Assembly (NCBI GenBank): GCA_013306675.1
Contig: JABLUY010000023.1
Span: forward strand, 1-64,000
Reading direction: 5' to 3'
DNA length: 64,000 nucleotides
From: Thraustochytrium sp. TN22
Lineage: Eukaryota; Sar; Bigyra; Thraustochytrida; Thraustochytriidae
This document shows positions 38,618 to 48,167 of this stretch, piece after piece. The translations under genes and the position numbers were made by a program. Below the pieces are notes generated by a model. It did not search any database. It saw only the letters and a program-made list of their open reading frames with translations, and was not told where the DNA came from. The number at the start of each line of letters is the position of its first letter. The stretch's first letter is position 1.

Positions 38618-39478
38618 ATGCGGCGGTCGCTGGCCTTGGCGCGGCGGTCGCTGACCGTGAGCTCCGCGGCCGAGGGCGTGCGGCTCAACGCGTGGCTGGC
38701 CAAGCAGGGCGTCTGCTCGCGGCGCGAGGCGGACACGCTCATCGAGCAGGGCCTGGTCCAGGTGAACGGCCAGCGGGCGGCGCTCGGCGTCCGCGTTGGG
38801 CCCGAGGACGATGTCAAGGTCCTGCCGGCAGGGATCAAGGCGCAAGAGGAGAAGCTGACCATCTTGCTGCACAAGCCGCGTGGCTATGTGTCGAATTTGC
38901 CGTCGCAGGACGAGGTGCCGGCCGTGCGCCTGCTGGAGGACCTGGAGCGCTGCCGCGCTCCACCGGAGGACCTCAAACGCCTTCGGGAGATGGGGGCCGA
39001 GAGGTACCTGGCAGGAATAGCGCCGTGCGGGCGGCTGGACAAGGACTCAAGCGGGCTGCTCGTGTTCTCGCAGGACGGCCGCGTTGCGAGCGAGCTGCTG
39101 TCGCGTACCTTGGAGAAGGAGTACGTGGTGCGCGTCAAGGACGCGCCGGTGACGGCCAAGATTCTGCAGCGCCTGCGCTCCGGTCTCATGCTGGACGGCG
39201 ACATCCTGTGGCCGGCTGTGGTCACGCGCATGGAGAGGCCGGACGAGCTGCGCTTCGTGCTCAAGCAGGGCAAGAATCGCCAGATCCGGCGCATGTGTCG
39301 GCTTGTCGGGCTCCGCGTAAGCGAGCTCCACCGCACGCGCGTCGGGCGTGTCGAGCTCGGGGACCTGCCGTCCGGCGCGTGGCGCCTCTTGAGGGCTCAC
39401 GAGACCTTCGCTGCGCCCGGGGACCGCGTCCGGGCGCCGCGCAGGGCGCCCCCCCAAAAGCGGAGATCGCATTCATGA
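38618..39478 (+). CDS. RluF/RsuA-family rRNA pseudouridine synthase, probably organellar
   Basis: 286 residues. An S4 RNA-binding domain (VRLNAWLAKQGVCSRREADT, about 20-80) precedes the catalytic domain. The active-site Asp is D141 in CGRLDKDSSGLLVFSQDG; the LDKDS form resembles RluF rather than RluB (LDxNTSG). Later motifs LEKEYVVRV, LKQGKNRQIRRMCRLVGL and LHRTRVG fit. The N terminus MRRSLALARRSLTVSSAA resembles a mitochondrial targeting peptide, so an organellar rRNA target is likely but inferred. The 3' end overlaps the flank of the convergent gene, 113 bp away. Confidence 0.88.
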   Translation: MRRSLALARRSLTVSSAAEGVRLNAWLAKQGVCSRREADTLIEQGLVQVNGQRAALGVRVGPEDDVKVLPAGIKAQEEKLTILLHKPRGYVSNLPSQDEVPAVRLLEDLERCRAPPEDLKRLREMGAERYLAGIAPCGRLDKDSSGLLVFSQDGRVASELLSRTLEKEYVVRVKDAPVTAKILQRLRSGLMLDGDILWPAVVTRMERPDELRFVLKQGKNRQIRRMCRLVGLRVSELHRTRVGRVELGDLPSGAWRLLRAHETFAAPGDRVRAPRRAPPQKRRSHS

Positions 39479-39591
39479 TCAAGCGATAAGAGTATCACCA
39501 GGGCTGGGCTAGTAGAATAATAGGGCGGCGTTCCGCGTTTGCCCACGCGCCAAACGTGGGGGGCTCGCGGCGTTGACGCAGCCACAGTCAA

Positions 39592-42500
39592 TCAGTTCCA
39601 CAGCCGCACCGTACGGGCCCAGCGATCAAAGTCCCGGACGCCGGCTTCCCCGCCGAGGACAGCGCGCACGAGGCGCACGGGCGCCACGGCGTCCAGCGCG
39701 GCGTACTGGACCTGGGCCTCCTCGAGCGGGCGAGCGGACCACTCGCTGCACTGGTAAGACTTGTCGAGGCGGACACGGAGCAGGAAGCGGCACCACATGT
39801 CGAGACTGAGAGAGAGCGGGTCGCCCCAGTGGTCGCGAGAGCGCTCGGCAAAGAAAGCCGAGGTGACCGTGAGGCTGTCGACCACGCGCATGGCCAGGTC
39901 TGCGGACTCCTCGCGCGGAAGGCCCGCTTGCAGCATGCCGCGCAGGCGCCAAAAGTCCTCGTGCACGCTGAAGCCGGTCATGAGCACCTTGCTCGCATCG
40001 ACGAGGTCCTGCAAGAGGTCGAGGGCCGCGCGGCCCAGCGGCGACGTCGGGTCCGCCAGCAGCGTCTCAAGGTCCAGCAGGAAGACATCGCGGTCCTCGA
40101 TGGCCACCTGCCAGAGCGCCAGGTACGAGGGCACGTCAGCGCGCTCCTCGTCAAGCGAGGACGGCTGCTCCAGTGCCGCGCGATCGCCGCGCTTAAATTG
40201 CAGCGTGCCCCATTCCGCGTCGACGCCGATGATAATGGGCCGACCGTCCGCGCGCCGCAGCGCATCGCTAAAGATGCGGCGTGCCTCCGCGAGCGAGTCC
40301 TCCGCGTCCACGAAGAGCACGCGCACGTCCTCGTCCCAGGACACCGTCGAAGCCATGAGGGGAACTGCGTCGCCATCGCGGTCCACCTCGCGCAGGGTCG
40401 CGTGGTCGAGCGGCGGGAAGCTGGCGTCTACCACAGCGTGTGCGCGTCGCAGCCGCTGCGCGCGCTTGTAGTTGCGCCCCTCCGCCAGCAACGCGCGGTA
40501 CATGGCACAGACCAGAGTTTCAGGATTGCCTGCCGTGGCGAGGAGCGTCTCGGCCGCATCGTAATGGCGCAGCTCCACCAGGTACATGAGCATGCGCTCC
40601 AGCTCTGGCTCCGTATAAACGCCCGGCGTGGCCTTGAGCAGCCCGGTCGCCGCGGCCGCCTCAACGGCTGAGAGCGCGCCGCCGCCGCCGCTGCCGCTGC
40701 CGCCGCTGCCGCCGCCAGTGACACTGCCAGTGCCGGTGCGATTCAAGAGACGTTTCCGTACATACGCCTCCACCAGGGCACGCGCCTCGCCGTCAAGGTC
40801 AAGCGTCATCTCATCGCCGCCCCCAGGCGAGATGCCGCGGCCGCTAAAGAGGAGAAGGTGCAGAAGCTCCATGTCCTCGTTTGCCACGCAGTGGCGCACA
40901 AAGTCCGCAACGGCGCTCGGGGAGGCCTTCTCCTCGGGGCCTGAGGCGAGCGCAGAGGCGCGCATCAGCAGGCGGCACATGGTCCGCAGCTCACGCGTCT
41001 CCAGGTGGAAATCGGACGACTGAGACACGCCGACGGCGGCGCGCAAGGGAAAATCGGCGCTGGCCGGTGAGCCGCGCAGGTGTTCTGCCACAGCCTGCAC
41101 CACGTGGCGCGCGTGGTCATTCGACCTAAGCTGCGCCACCTCGCCGTTGTCGTGCACGAGGAAGAGCGCGCGTACCAGGGCGCCTAGGTCGCCTTGCACA
41201 GCGGCACCCAGATCCTGTGCCTCGCAGTGCTCGCAGCCTGGACGACCGGCAGCAGCAGCGCCGCCACCGCCACAAGGTGCGGCCGGCACAGCCGTGTCTG
41301 CCGAAGCCGCACGTGCACCAGCGAGAGCGCTCTCGTCGCCATTGTGCTCTTCAACGCCGTCAATGAAGCGGCAGATGATCTGGTCGCTCTGGTGCACCTC
41401 CAGCACGCCTGGCTCATTCGGCACGCCCTGTCCGGACCTCTCCGACTCGAGGAGCGGGGCGGCGGTCCACTGTCGCCCTAGGATGAACCCACGCGTCACT
41501 TCGACCCAGATATCCTCGGCAGCGTCGTGCACCAGCAGCGCCATCATGAGCGGCGACGGCCCGCTGTTGCCGGCCTGGCGCGCGCGGCGTTGCTCACGCC
41601 GCGCGCGCGGCGTGCGCGCGGCGTCTTTGTCCGCGCCGACGCCCGGGCCCTGCGCCCCGGACTCCTCCGCCTCCTCATCGTCCTCCTCCTCCTCCTCCTG
41701 TGCCTGCGCCTGCTCCTGCTCCTCCTCTCCCTCATGTTTTCCTCCGCCACCAGCTGCCGCTCCACCTCCTCGTTCTTCCTCGTCTAGCCCCTCTTCTACC
41801 CACACATCATTATAGTGCGTGCGAACGATTCCGACCATGTCCTCGCGCGAGAGCATGGGCAAGCTGTAGGCATGGAGGTTGTTCGCGGGCAGGCGCAGCG
41901 GCGCCAGCCAGTAGAGCTTGGGCAAAATCGTCCAGCGCTCCTCGCGGCCCGGCTGCGCGAGCCGGCGTGCCGCTTGCCCAAAGTCCAAGGCGTACCAACG
42001 CTTTTCGTGGTGCGGCAGCAGGTGCTGGCGGTGCCCCACAATGGTCGAGGCGTCGAGCTCCGCCCGCGACGGCGACTCACTCGCGACGTGCGGGCTGCCG
42101 CCGGCCGCCAGGTAGTCCTCCAAGGCGTAAAACACATAGCCCTGTATCTGCGCAAGCGAGAGTACCTTGGCATCGGTCCCGTAAGCGCGGCGCAAGGCCG
42201 TACCCGCGGCGTGTGCGACACCGATCTTTCGCTCGGCGAAGCGGAACCGGGTCAACAGCGTCTCGGACAGGTGCGGGCCGACGAGGTAGTCCTCGATCCA
42301 GCAGAAGAACTTGATAGAGCACTCCATGTGCATGAGGCGGCCGCGGTAGTCCCAGACGTACTTGAGCGAGCCCAGCACGGTGCCGCGCTCCTGCACGACA
42401 ACGGAGGGCTGCAGTGCATGGATCCCGAGCGCTTCGCAGTGGCGCAGCCAGTACTCGATGAGGAGCCCAAAGTAGGCGCCCAGGACGAGGCGGCCGCTGC

Positions 42501-42876
42501 GATTCCGCCGGCGCTCGAGGAAGTCGTTGAGGCGCGCCTGCTCGGCCGGATCGCGCTCGACGCGCTGCAGCCAGGGCTGGCTCGCCTCGCGCGCGTGCGC
42601 GAGCCAGGCCTGGACCTCGGTGACCGCGTCGCGGTCCTTGGCGGCGGCCTCGGCGGCGGCCTCGGCGGCGGCCTGACGCAGGCCGATGCGCACGGGCTCG
42701 TTCTCACGCTGCACCCAGAGCGCGTACGGCAGGCTGCGCACGGCGAAGGCGAGGTCCTGCGCCTGGCGGTCCGCCATCGGGAGCTGGCGCGCCACGGGCC
42801 CGTGCGCGGCCTTGCTGACCAGGTGGTCAAAGTCGCCGCGCCGCACGGCGTCCAGCCCGTGGATGCCGTGCATCAC
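39592..42876 (-). CDS. DUF1853 fused to a DEDDy 3'-5' exonuclease
   Basis: 1094 residues with two recognisable ends. The N-terminal third resembles bacterial DUF1853: GRLVLGAYFGLLIEYWLRHC, LMHMECSIKFFCWIEDYLVG, IQGYVFYALEDYL and WTILPKLYWLAPLRL. The C-terminal 250 residues are a WRN/Mut-7 type exonuclease: D-x-E in IIIGVDAEWGTLQ (about 882), ASKVLMTGFSVHEDFWRL, and ARPLEEAQVQYAALDAVAPV with the YxxxD Tyr/Asp. An acidic linker (Glu/Asp-rich, about 370-410) and helical repeat-like sequence (ERMLMYLVELRHYDAAETLL) join them. It probably processes nucleic acid; substrate unknown. The start MMHGIHGLDAVRRGDFDHLV is clean, with a divergent gene 405 bp upstream. Confidence 0.8.
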   Translation of the reverse strand: MMHGIHGLDAVRRGDFDHLVSKAAHGPVARQLPMADRQAQDLAFAVRSLPYALWVQRENEPVRIGLRQAAAEAAAEAAAKDRDAVTEVQAWLAHAREASQPWLQRVERDPAEQARLNDFLERRRNRSGRLVLGAYFGLLIEYWLRHCEALGIHALQPSVVVQERGTVLGSLKYVWDYRGRLMHMECSIKFFCWIEDYLVGPHLSETLLTRFRFAERKIGVAHAAGTALRRAYGTDAKVLSLAQIQGYVFYALEDYLAAGGSPHVASESPSRAELDASTIVGHRQHLLPHHEKRWYALDFGQAARRLAQPGREERWTILPKLYWLAPLRLPANNLHAYSLPMLSREDMVGIVRTHYNDVWVEEGLDEEERGGGAAAGGGGKHEGEEEQEQAQAQEEEEEDDEEAEESGAQGPGVGADKDAARTPRARREQRRARQAGNSGPSPLMMALLVHDAAEDIWVEVTRGFILGRQWTAAPLLESERSGQGVPNEPGVLEVHQSDQIICRFIDGVEEHNGDESALAGARAASADTAVPAAPCGGGGAAAAGRPGCEHCEAQDLGAAVQGDLGALVRALFLVHDNGEVAQLRSNDHARHVVQAVAEHLRGSPASADFPLRAAVGVSQSSDFHLETRELRTMCRLLMRASALASGPEEKASPSAVADFVRHCVANEDMELLHLLLFSGRGISPGGGDEMTLDLDGEARALVEAYVRKRLLNRTGTGSVTGGGSGGSGSGGGGALSAVEAAAATGLLKATPGVYTEPELERMLMYLVELRHYDAAETLLATAGNPETLVCAMYRALLAEGRNYKRAQRLRRAHAVVDASFPPLDHATLREVDRDGDAVPLMASTVSWDEDVRVLFVDAEDSLAEARRIFSDALRRADGRPIIIGVDAEWGTLQFKRGDRAALEQPSSLDEERADVPSYLALWQVAIEDRDVFLLDLETLLADPTSPLGRAALDLLQDLVDASKVLMTGFSVHEDFWRLRGMLQAGLPREESADLAMRVVDSLTVTSAFFAERSRDHWGDPLSLSLDMWCRFLLRVRLDKSYQCSEWSARPLEEAQVQYAALDAVAPVRLVRAVLGGEAGVRDFDRWARTVRLWN

Positions 42877-43281
42877 GACGCGGTGCCGTGTCCACTGCGA
42901 CGCCGCCCTGGCCCAGCACCTTTGGCTCGTACGCGGCGGCGCCCAGGCGCAGGGCGCGCCGCGTCGCGCCGCCCAGGCGCGCGCCGCCGCCTCTACCGCC
43001 GTCGTGGCGCGCCGCCGCCGCGGTCAGGACCCGCGCGCGCGGCCGCCGCGGCCTCTGCGGCCACCGCGCCGGCGCCCGCGCCCGCGCCCGCGCCCGCCCG
43101 CGCGCGCGAGCGAGGCAACGCGCGGGTTTGCAGCTTGCCGCGGCCGCCGCGCAGGGCAGAAAAATTCAAAATTGCGGCTCTCGCGGCCACGACGACGCCA
43201 CGCGGCGCGGCGCAGAGCCGGAACTCGTGCGCGGCGGCGGCGGCGCGGCGCGGCGGGCAGGCGGGCGCGCGGGCGGGCGGC

Positions 43282-44060
43282 ATGTCGGGCGCGCTGCCGA
43301 GCGGGTTCTTCGACGCGGGCGTGGGCGCGCTCGATGGCGACGCGCCGGCGGCCAAGCGGCAGAAGCGCGGCGCCGTGAAGGAGGGCGACGACGGCGGCGG
43401 CGACGAGCGGCAGGCCGCCGCCGCGGACGGCGCCCCTGCCGGCGGCGGCAGCAAGCAGCAGGACGACGAGACCGACGTGGCGCAGAGGCTACTGGAGCTG
43501 GGCAAGGGCACGCCCCCCGCCGCGGCACCGGCTGCCGCGGCCAGGGAGGCCAAGGCAGAGGGCGACGGGGATGATGACGCGGCGCTCGCGGAGATTATGG
43601 TGCGTGGATTGCGATGTGGACGCCGCGCTGGCGGCGGTGCTGTTCGGCGGGGCGGTGACTGACGGGTTGCGTACGGCGCGCGCAGGCTCTAGAGGCAAAG
43701 GTCCCCGAGGACGCAGGCGCGAGAGAAAAGCGCGTAGCGGATAGAGTGACCGAGGATGAAGGCGAGGACGAGGAGGGGAACGAGGGCGAGGACGAGGAAA
43801 CCCGGGCGGGCGCCGAGCTGGAGGCGGGCGGGCTAGACGCCGGCGAGGACTCCGAAAAGACCGAGGCGGAGAAGCAGCTCGACTACGCCAGCATGATGAT
43901 TCGTGTCACGGAGCGACGACTGCACCGGCAGGGCAGCTCGCGGTCGTCCGAGGTGAGCGGCGCGGCGAACGCGCAGGTGCTCAAGAGCCTGATGGACGCG
44001 CGGCGCAAGCGCGTTTCGGAGCCAGACTCCACGCTGATGCTGGAGAACCCATGGGAGTAA
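43282..44060 (+). CDS. Small acidic two-exon protein, probably nuclear
   Basis: Exons 43282..43599 and 43686..44060 join in phase 0 (ATG|GTGCGT donor, GCGCGCAG acceptor, 86-nt intron) into 230 residues. The first exon starts MSGALPSGFFDAGVGALDGD. The LPxGFFD opening recalls segments in ZNF830/CCDC16-like splicing-associated proteins, but no zinc finger is present, so I give no name. Exon 2 is strongly acidic (EDEGEDEEGNEGEDEETRAG), then helical (EKQLDYASMMIRVTERRLHR; LKSLMDARRKRVSE), ending LENPWE. The frame agreement on both sides of a canonical intron supports the model. Confidence 0.65.
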
Positions 44061-44157
44061 AACATCGAGGAAGCGGAAGAAGCTATGTGTACTAAGCTTA
44101 TCGCGCGACGTCTCCGCGCGCCATGGAGTGAAATCAATCCACGCATTCAACTCACTG

Positions 44158-46548
44158 TCAAGCCGATGTGGATGATTTGGTGCAAAGCGAGTGCAGCGGC
44201 GGGAAGGCACCGGCCTCGAGGCGCGGCGTGCACTTCGCGTTGCGAAGGAAGCGGCAGAGCTGGCGCCAGGCGTCCCCGCTAGGGCCAGCGCGCGAGAGGT
44301 CGATAATGAGGACGCGGTCAGGCGGTAGCCCAAGCAGACTCAGCAGGTGATCGCGGTATCTGCGCTTGTGCAGGAAGTCGCGCGACGGGTCGTCGGTACC
44401 AAAGACGAGTCGGTGGTAGTAGGACGAGGTGGAGCCACGCGCGCGCACCGCCTTGCGCGAGCCGGCCTGCTGGCGCTCCACCGTCCGCATGCGGCAGCGA
44501 ATCTCGCGCCACCACGGCTCGAGACTGCGAACAGTAAGTACGATCTTTGCATCTGGATTGAAGCGCGCCACTTCTTGAACAAGCAACGAGGCCGGCGAGC
44601 CGACAATGGCGTCCACACCGTGGAAGACGCCGTTGTAGCCAAAGTTGGCCGGACCGCGCGCTGCGCCCGTCAGCAGGTCGTGCAGGTTCTGCGCCACCTT
44701 CTTGCATTCGCTGCAGGCCCCAGAGGTGTCTTCCCACTGACTGGCCACCTTGTAGCCGAGTTTCTTCAGCGCCTGCGCGAGCACGGCGCCGCCTGTGGCG
44801 TCCAGGCCCGCGCCGATCACGCGCAGGGTGCCGAGGTCCACGGATGGCTGTACCACGCTGGCGGGCATGTGATGCAGCTTCGCGAGCGGGTCGGCCACCG
44901 TCGCGCCGCCCCGCAGCTGCAGCGCCAGCTGCCGGCTCGGGGGCAGCTTGGGCGGTCGCCACGAGGAATCAGGCGTGAAGGCCGCGCCCGGCGGCGCGGC
45001 CATCAGGTAACGCCCCAGCCAGCTCCACTGCTCGGCTTCATCCGAGTAGACACAGATAAGCTTGCGCCGCTCACGCGGCACGACGTGCAGCACGCGGTGG
45101 TAGAAAAGTGCGTACTGCTTCTTCCACACAAACTCATTGGCCGTGAGGTTGCCCAGAAGCACCTCGTACACCTCACGGCGCAGCATGAAGCTGCGGTCGT
45201 TCGCGAACCGCTCGAGCACTAGCTTGAACGACTCGTACCACTCATCGGCCGGGCGCACCGTGATGACCACCTTTGCGCGCGGGTAGGTGGCGACGATCTC
45301 CTCAAAGAAGAGCGCCGCCGTGTCGTCCACGACCGCCTCGTGCTCGTCGAACTTGTCAAAGCTTGGGAGCCCGGGCCGTGACATGAGGTCGCGCAGGGCG
45401 GCGCCCACCTCGTCGCGAGGCGCCACGGCCCATCCGAGCGCCTCCTGCATGAAGCGGTGCACCTGATCGAGCCCGGTGCCGGGAAAGCCGATGCCGATGG
45501 CCCTGACCTTGCCGCGCCCCACCGCTGCGGCGTCTGCGCCGCCCAAGCCCGCGCCGGTCTGTTCATCGTCGTCATCAAGCACGCGAAGGCCGTCTTCCAC
45601 CTCGTGACTCACGTCAAAGGCGGCGTCGGGGGCCAGGTCTGTGCCACTGTCGTGATCGCTGTCGCTGTCGGCAGGCTGTCCGCTTGTGACCTCCTCCTCC
45701 TCCTCCTCCCCCTCTCCGTAAGGGTCCGCCAGATCAACCACGACGGGCCCGTTTCGCCTCGGCGGCGCGGCGTCCGCATGCTGCCGCGTCCTCGCGGGCC
45801 AGCCCTCCGCATCCTCCTCTTCCTCGCCCTCCTCGCTGCCACTGAGGCCCGAGTGGAAGCCTCCGTCGCCCGCAACCAGGCCCTCGTCTCCATCGCTGTC
45901 GTCTCCTTCTTCCTCCATCTCAGAGTCCATCTCTTCCTCTTCTGGATCTTCTCCTTGCTCGGGTTCGTCATGCGCGGCCCGCGTGGCACGTTTTCGCCTG
46001 ACCGGCGCCGCCTTGAGGACCGGGTCGCCATACTTCTTCTCAAGCTTAGCAAAGAGCTCCTTCTCTCTGCCTGCGTACCGCGCTAGAATCATGGGCACGT
46101 CGCCGAGCAGCTTGGGATTGTGCTTCTTGTAGTACGCGTGCAGGCGCTCCGGGTAGTCCAGGTCGTCATCGTCATCGTCATCGTCCACTGAGAGCTGGCT
46201 GGAGAACGCCAGGTTCTCCGCCGCGGCCCTTGGCTCTGCGGGTGACGACGAGAGAGCATCGGCCAGCGTCTCGCCGCCCTGGAAACCCAGGTACAGCACG
46301 AGACAGGCGACGGCCAGCAGCGCCACCGCACGCACGCTCAGCGACCCGCCTGCGCGAGCTCGCTTGCGCGAGCGGCCTGACTCCAGGTCTGGCCCGCGCG
46401 CAGCGCCGTCACTTTCGTCACCTTCCTCGTCCTCGCTGTCGTCCTCGCTGTCGAGGTCCTCGTCCTCGTCCTCGTCGTGGTCGTTGTCCTCCTCGTCGCC
46501 ATGGCGACCGACCTTGCGGCGCGCGAGCCCGCTCGCCGACGTCCGCAT
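44158..46548 (-). CDS. Membrane-anchored protein with two P-loop sulfotransferase-like domains
   Basis: 796 residues of type II topology: an acidic cytosolic tail (about 1-68), one membrane anchor (about 73-90, AVALLAVACLVLYLGF) and a large lumenal part. An acidic stalk leads to two homologous alpha/beta domains. The first (from about 348) has VRAIGIGFPGTGLDQVHRFM and ATYPRAKVVITVRPADEWYE. The second (from about 574) has LRVIGAGLDATGGAVLAQAL and FNPDAKIVLTVRSLEPWWRE. Both follow the sulfotransfer_4 pattern (PAPS-binding loop, later xVxTVRxxxxWW). The first loop lacks the usual Thr/Ser run, so activity is uncertain. The reading frame is open to 47070 but that part is homopolymeric, so the ATG at 46548 is chosen. 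Confidence 0.7.
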   Translation of the reverse strand: MRTSASGLARRKVGRHGDEEDNDHDEDEDEDLDSEDDSEDEEGDESDGAARGPDLESGRSRKRARAGGSLSVRAVALLAVACLVLYLGFQGGETLADALSSSPAEPRAAAENLAFSSQLSVDDDDDDDDLDYPERLHAYYKKHNPKLLGDVPMILARYAGREKELFAKLEKKYGDPVLKAAPVRRKRATRAAHDEPEQGEDPEEEEMDSEMEEEGDDSDGDEGLVAGDGGFHSGLSGSEEGEEEEDAEGWPARTRQHADAAPPRRNGPVVVDLADPYGEGEEEEEEVTSGQPADSDSDHDSGTDLAPDAAFDVSHEVEDGLRVLDDDDEQTGAGLGGADAAAVGRGKVRAIGIGFPGTGLDQVHRFMQEALGWAVAPRDEVGAALRDLMSRPGLPSFDKFDEHEAVVDDTAALFFEEIVATYPRAKVVITVRPADEWYESFKLVLERFANDRSFMLRREVYEVLLGNLTANEFVWKKQYALFYHRVLHVVPRERRKLICVYSDEAEQWSWLGRYLMAAPPGAAFTPDSSWRPPKLPPSRQLALQLRGGATVADPLAKLHHMPASVVQPSVDLGTLRVIGAGLDATGGAVLAQALKKLGYKVASQWEDTSGACSECKKVAQNLHDLLTGAARGPANFGYNGVFHGVDAIVGSPASLLVQEVARFNPDAKIVLTVRSLEPWWREIRCRMRTVERQQAGSRKAVRARGSTSSYYHRLVFGTDDPSRDFLHKRRYRDHLLSLLGLPPDRVLIIDLSRAGPSGDAWRQLCRFLRNAKCTPRLEAGAFPPLHSLCTKSSTSA

Positions 46549-47156
46549 GACGCCGCGGCGCGCAGTCTCTGCGGCGCGCCTCGCGCTGCCGCCCGAGTGC
46601 AGCGCGTCCTGCGCGAGGCGGCGAGCACGCTTTGGCGCACCGAAGCAGAGCAAGCTTTGCGTTTGCCGACTCCAGGGACGAGCAACGATGAGGACCTGGA
46701 CGAGGACTTGGATGATGTGGACGGTGAAAACTTGGAGAAGAAGAGGAGGAGGAGGAGGAAAACCAAGAAAAAGAGGAAGATGCAGAAGCAGAAGAAGAAG
46801 GCGCTGAAGGAGGGGTGGTGGGAAGTGCAAGCACGATGAGGACGACGAGACGAGTACGCCGACAAAGACAACGACGACGACGACGAGGAGGAGGAGAACG
46901 ACGAGAACGAGGTCCAGAGAAGGGAGGCGCGAGGAGGCCTCCCAACTTGCATAGCACCGCAGCTTCAAGCAGCGCTTGAGCAAAGCCAAGGCAAGGATGG
47001 GGCTTTGTCCTTGCCGGCTCCAAACGCCGACATGGGCAGGTCGAGCCTTCGTGAGCGTGCGACATGGCAAAGACGAATTTGAGAAACGTACGGAGGATAG
47101 TTTCGGTAGTGGAACACAGGAATAGCTACGCGCGCCGAGGGATCAGCAAGAACTCA
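46549..47156. other. GA/GAG-rich spacer
   Basis: Purine-rich plus strand (GAGGAGGAGGA, AAGAAGAAG) at about 46680-46930. Lys/Arg/Glu frames on plus and Leu/Val frames on minus are compositional. No gene is supported. Confidence 0.6.
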
Positions 47157-48167
47157 TCACGGAGAGAGAGGCTGGACCTTGCCGACGTCGACGAGGTCGG
47201 CGAGCGCTTGGCCGGCAAGGCGGCGCTTGAGACGAGCGAGAAGGGCTACGAAGGCAAAGAAGATGCAGAGAACGATGACAAGGCCAATGAGCCAGGCCGC
47301 GAGGAGCGGTGACTCGGTGGACATGAAGCCGTAGATGGGTTCAAGAGGCTGGCCGAGCAGGTCGCGCGCCAGCATGCGCAGGCCGTGGAAGAGAGCGTAG
47401 AGCGAGGCCCAGGCGACGAGGAAGAGGACGTGGGAGCGCTCGACAACGTAGCCGCAGAGAAAGAAGTCGATGCCCATGAGCGGGACGTTGACGGCATGCA
47501 TCATGATGGAGTCGGGGTTGACCACAATGTACTCCTTGCCGATGGCCTGGAGCGAAGGCAGAAGCACGACCCAGACAACCAGCATGATGAGGATGGTGCT
47601 TGTAAACTCAACTTGTGAGAGGACCCAGTGCACGCGCTCGAGCGAGCGCATATCGTGTGAAGGCGGCTCGCTGCGCGCCCGGAAAGACAGGTAGGTGCCG
47701 ATGCCAAAGTAGGTGAGGAGCATGTAGGAGTTCCAAATGGTGAACGCCTGCAGAACGCTGGCGCCTGACTTGTTCTGCGTGTACGCAGCCAAGGCGATCC
47801 AGCCCGCAAAGACCACCGCGCGGTACGCGAGGATGACCTGCGGACCACACCAGCTCCAGGGCGACTGCGTGCAGACCGCGGCGGAGACATCAAAGGTGCC
47901 ACGCGCATAGCGCCGCGCGCCCAGCACGCAGGCGGCGAGGAAGACGAGCGGCAGGCCAATGGCCGCGACGTAGTTGGCGTCAATTGGCTCAGCCTCGCGG
48001 TCGCACAGCTCGTCGCGCCAGCCGGCGTCACACACGCACACTGCGCTGCCCGAGACCACCGTACAGTCGCCCTGCACGCAGGCGCCTGACAGCACATCGG
48101 AGGCATCATTCAGGCCCGGCAGCAGATTTGCGCAGAGCGAGCCCGTCAGTCCGCAAGCGCACGACAT
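47157..48167 (-). CDS. EGF-like domain plus multi-pass membrane protein (Rolling-stone/AIG1-like)
   Basis: 336 residues. An N-terminal Cys-rich module (CVQGDCTVVSGSAVCVCDAG then WRDELCD) resembles an EGF domain and would be extracellular. Six or so membrane spans follow: VAAIGLPLVFLAACVLGA, VILAYRAVVFAGWIALAA, LQAFTIWNSYMLLTYFGI, STILIMLVVWVVLLPSLQ, HVLFLVAWASLYALFHGL and LIGLVIVLCIFFAFVALL. The loop MMHAVNVPLMGIDFFLCG and the later IYGFM fit the FAR-17a/AIG1/Rolling-stone fold, in which the conserved His is functional. No signal peptide precedes MSCACGLTGSLC, so an upstream exon may be missing. Confidence 0.6.
   Translation of the reverse strand: MSCACGLTGSLCANLLPGLNDASDVLSGACVQGDCTVVSGSAVCVCDAGWRDELCDREAEPIDANYVAAIGLPLVFLAACVLGARRYARGTFDVSAAVCTQSPWSWCGPQVILAYRAVVFAGWIALAAYTQNKSGASVLQAFTIWNSYMLLTYFGIGTYLSFRARSEPPSHDMRSLERVHWVLSQVEFTSTILIMLVVWVVLLPSLQAIGKEYIVVNPDSIMMHAVNVPLMGIDFFLCGYVVERSHVLFLVAWASLYALFHGLRMLARDLLGQPLEPIYGFMSTESPLLAAWLIGLVIVLCIFFAFVALLARLKRRLAGQALADLVDVGKVQPLSP

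Noticed and set aside
41815-43281. Plus-strand frame extending the small acidic gene far upstream
   Set aside because: Antisense to the DUF1853-exonuclease gene; the conserved-looking start MSGALPSGFFD is at 43282.
46550-47070. N-terminal extension of the sulfotransferase-like protein with Leu/Val runs
   Set aside because: Homopolymeric Leu/Val/Ser stretches come from a GA-rich simple repeat read on the minus strand; the downstream ATG gives a normal type II topology.
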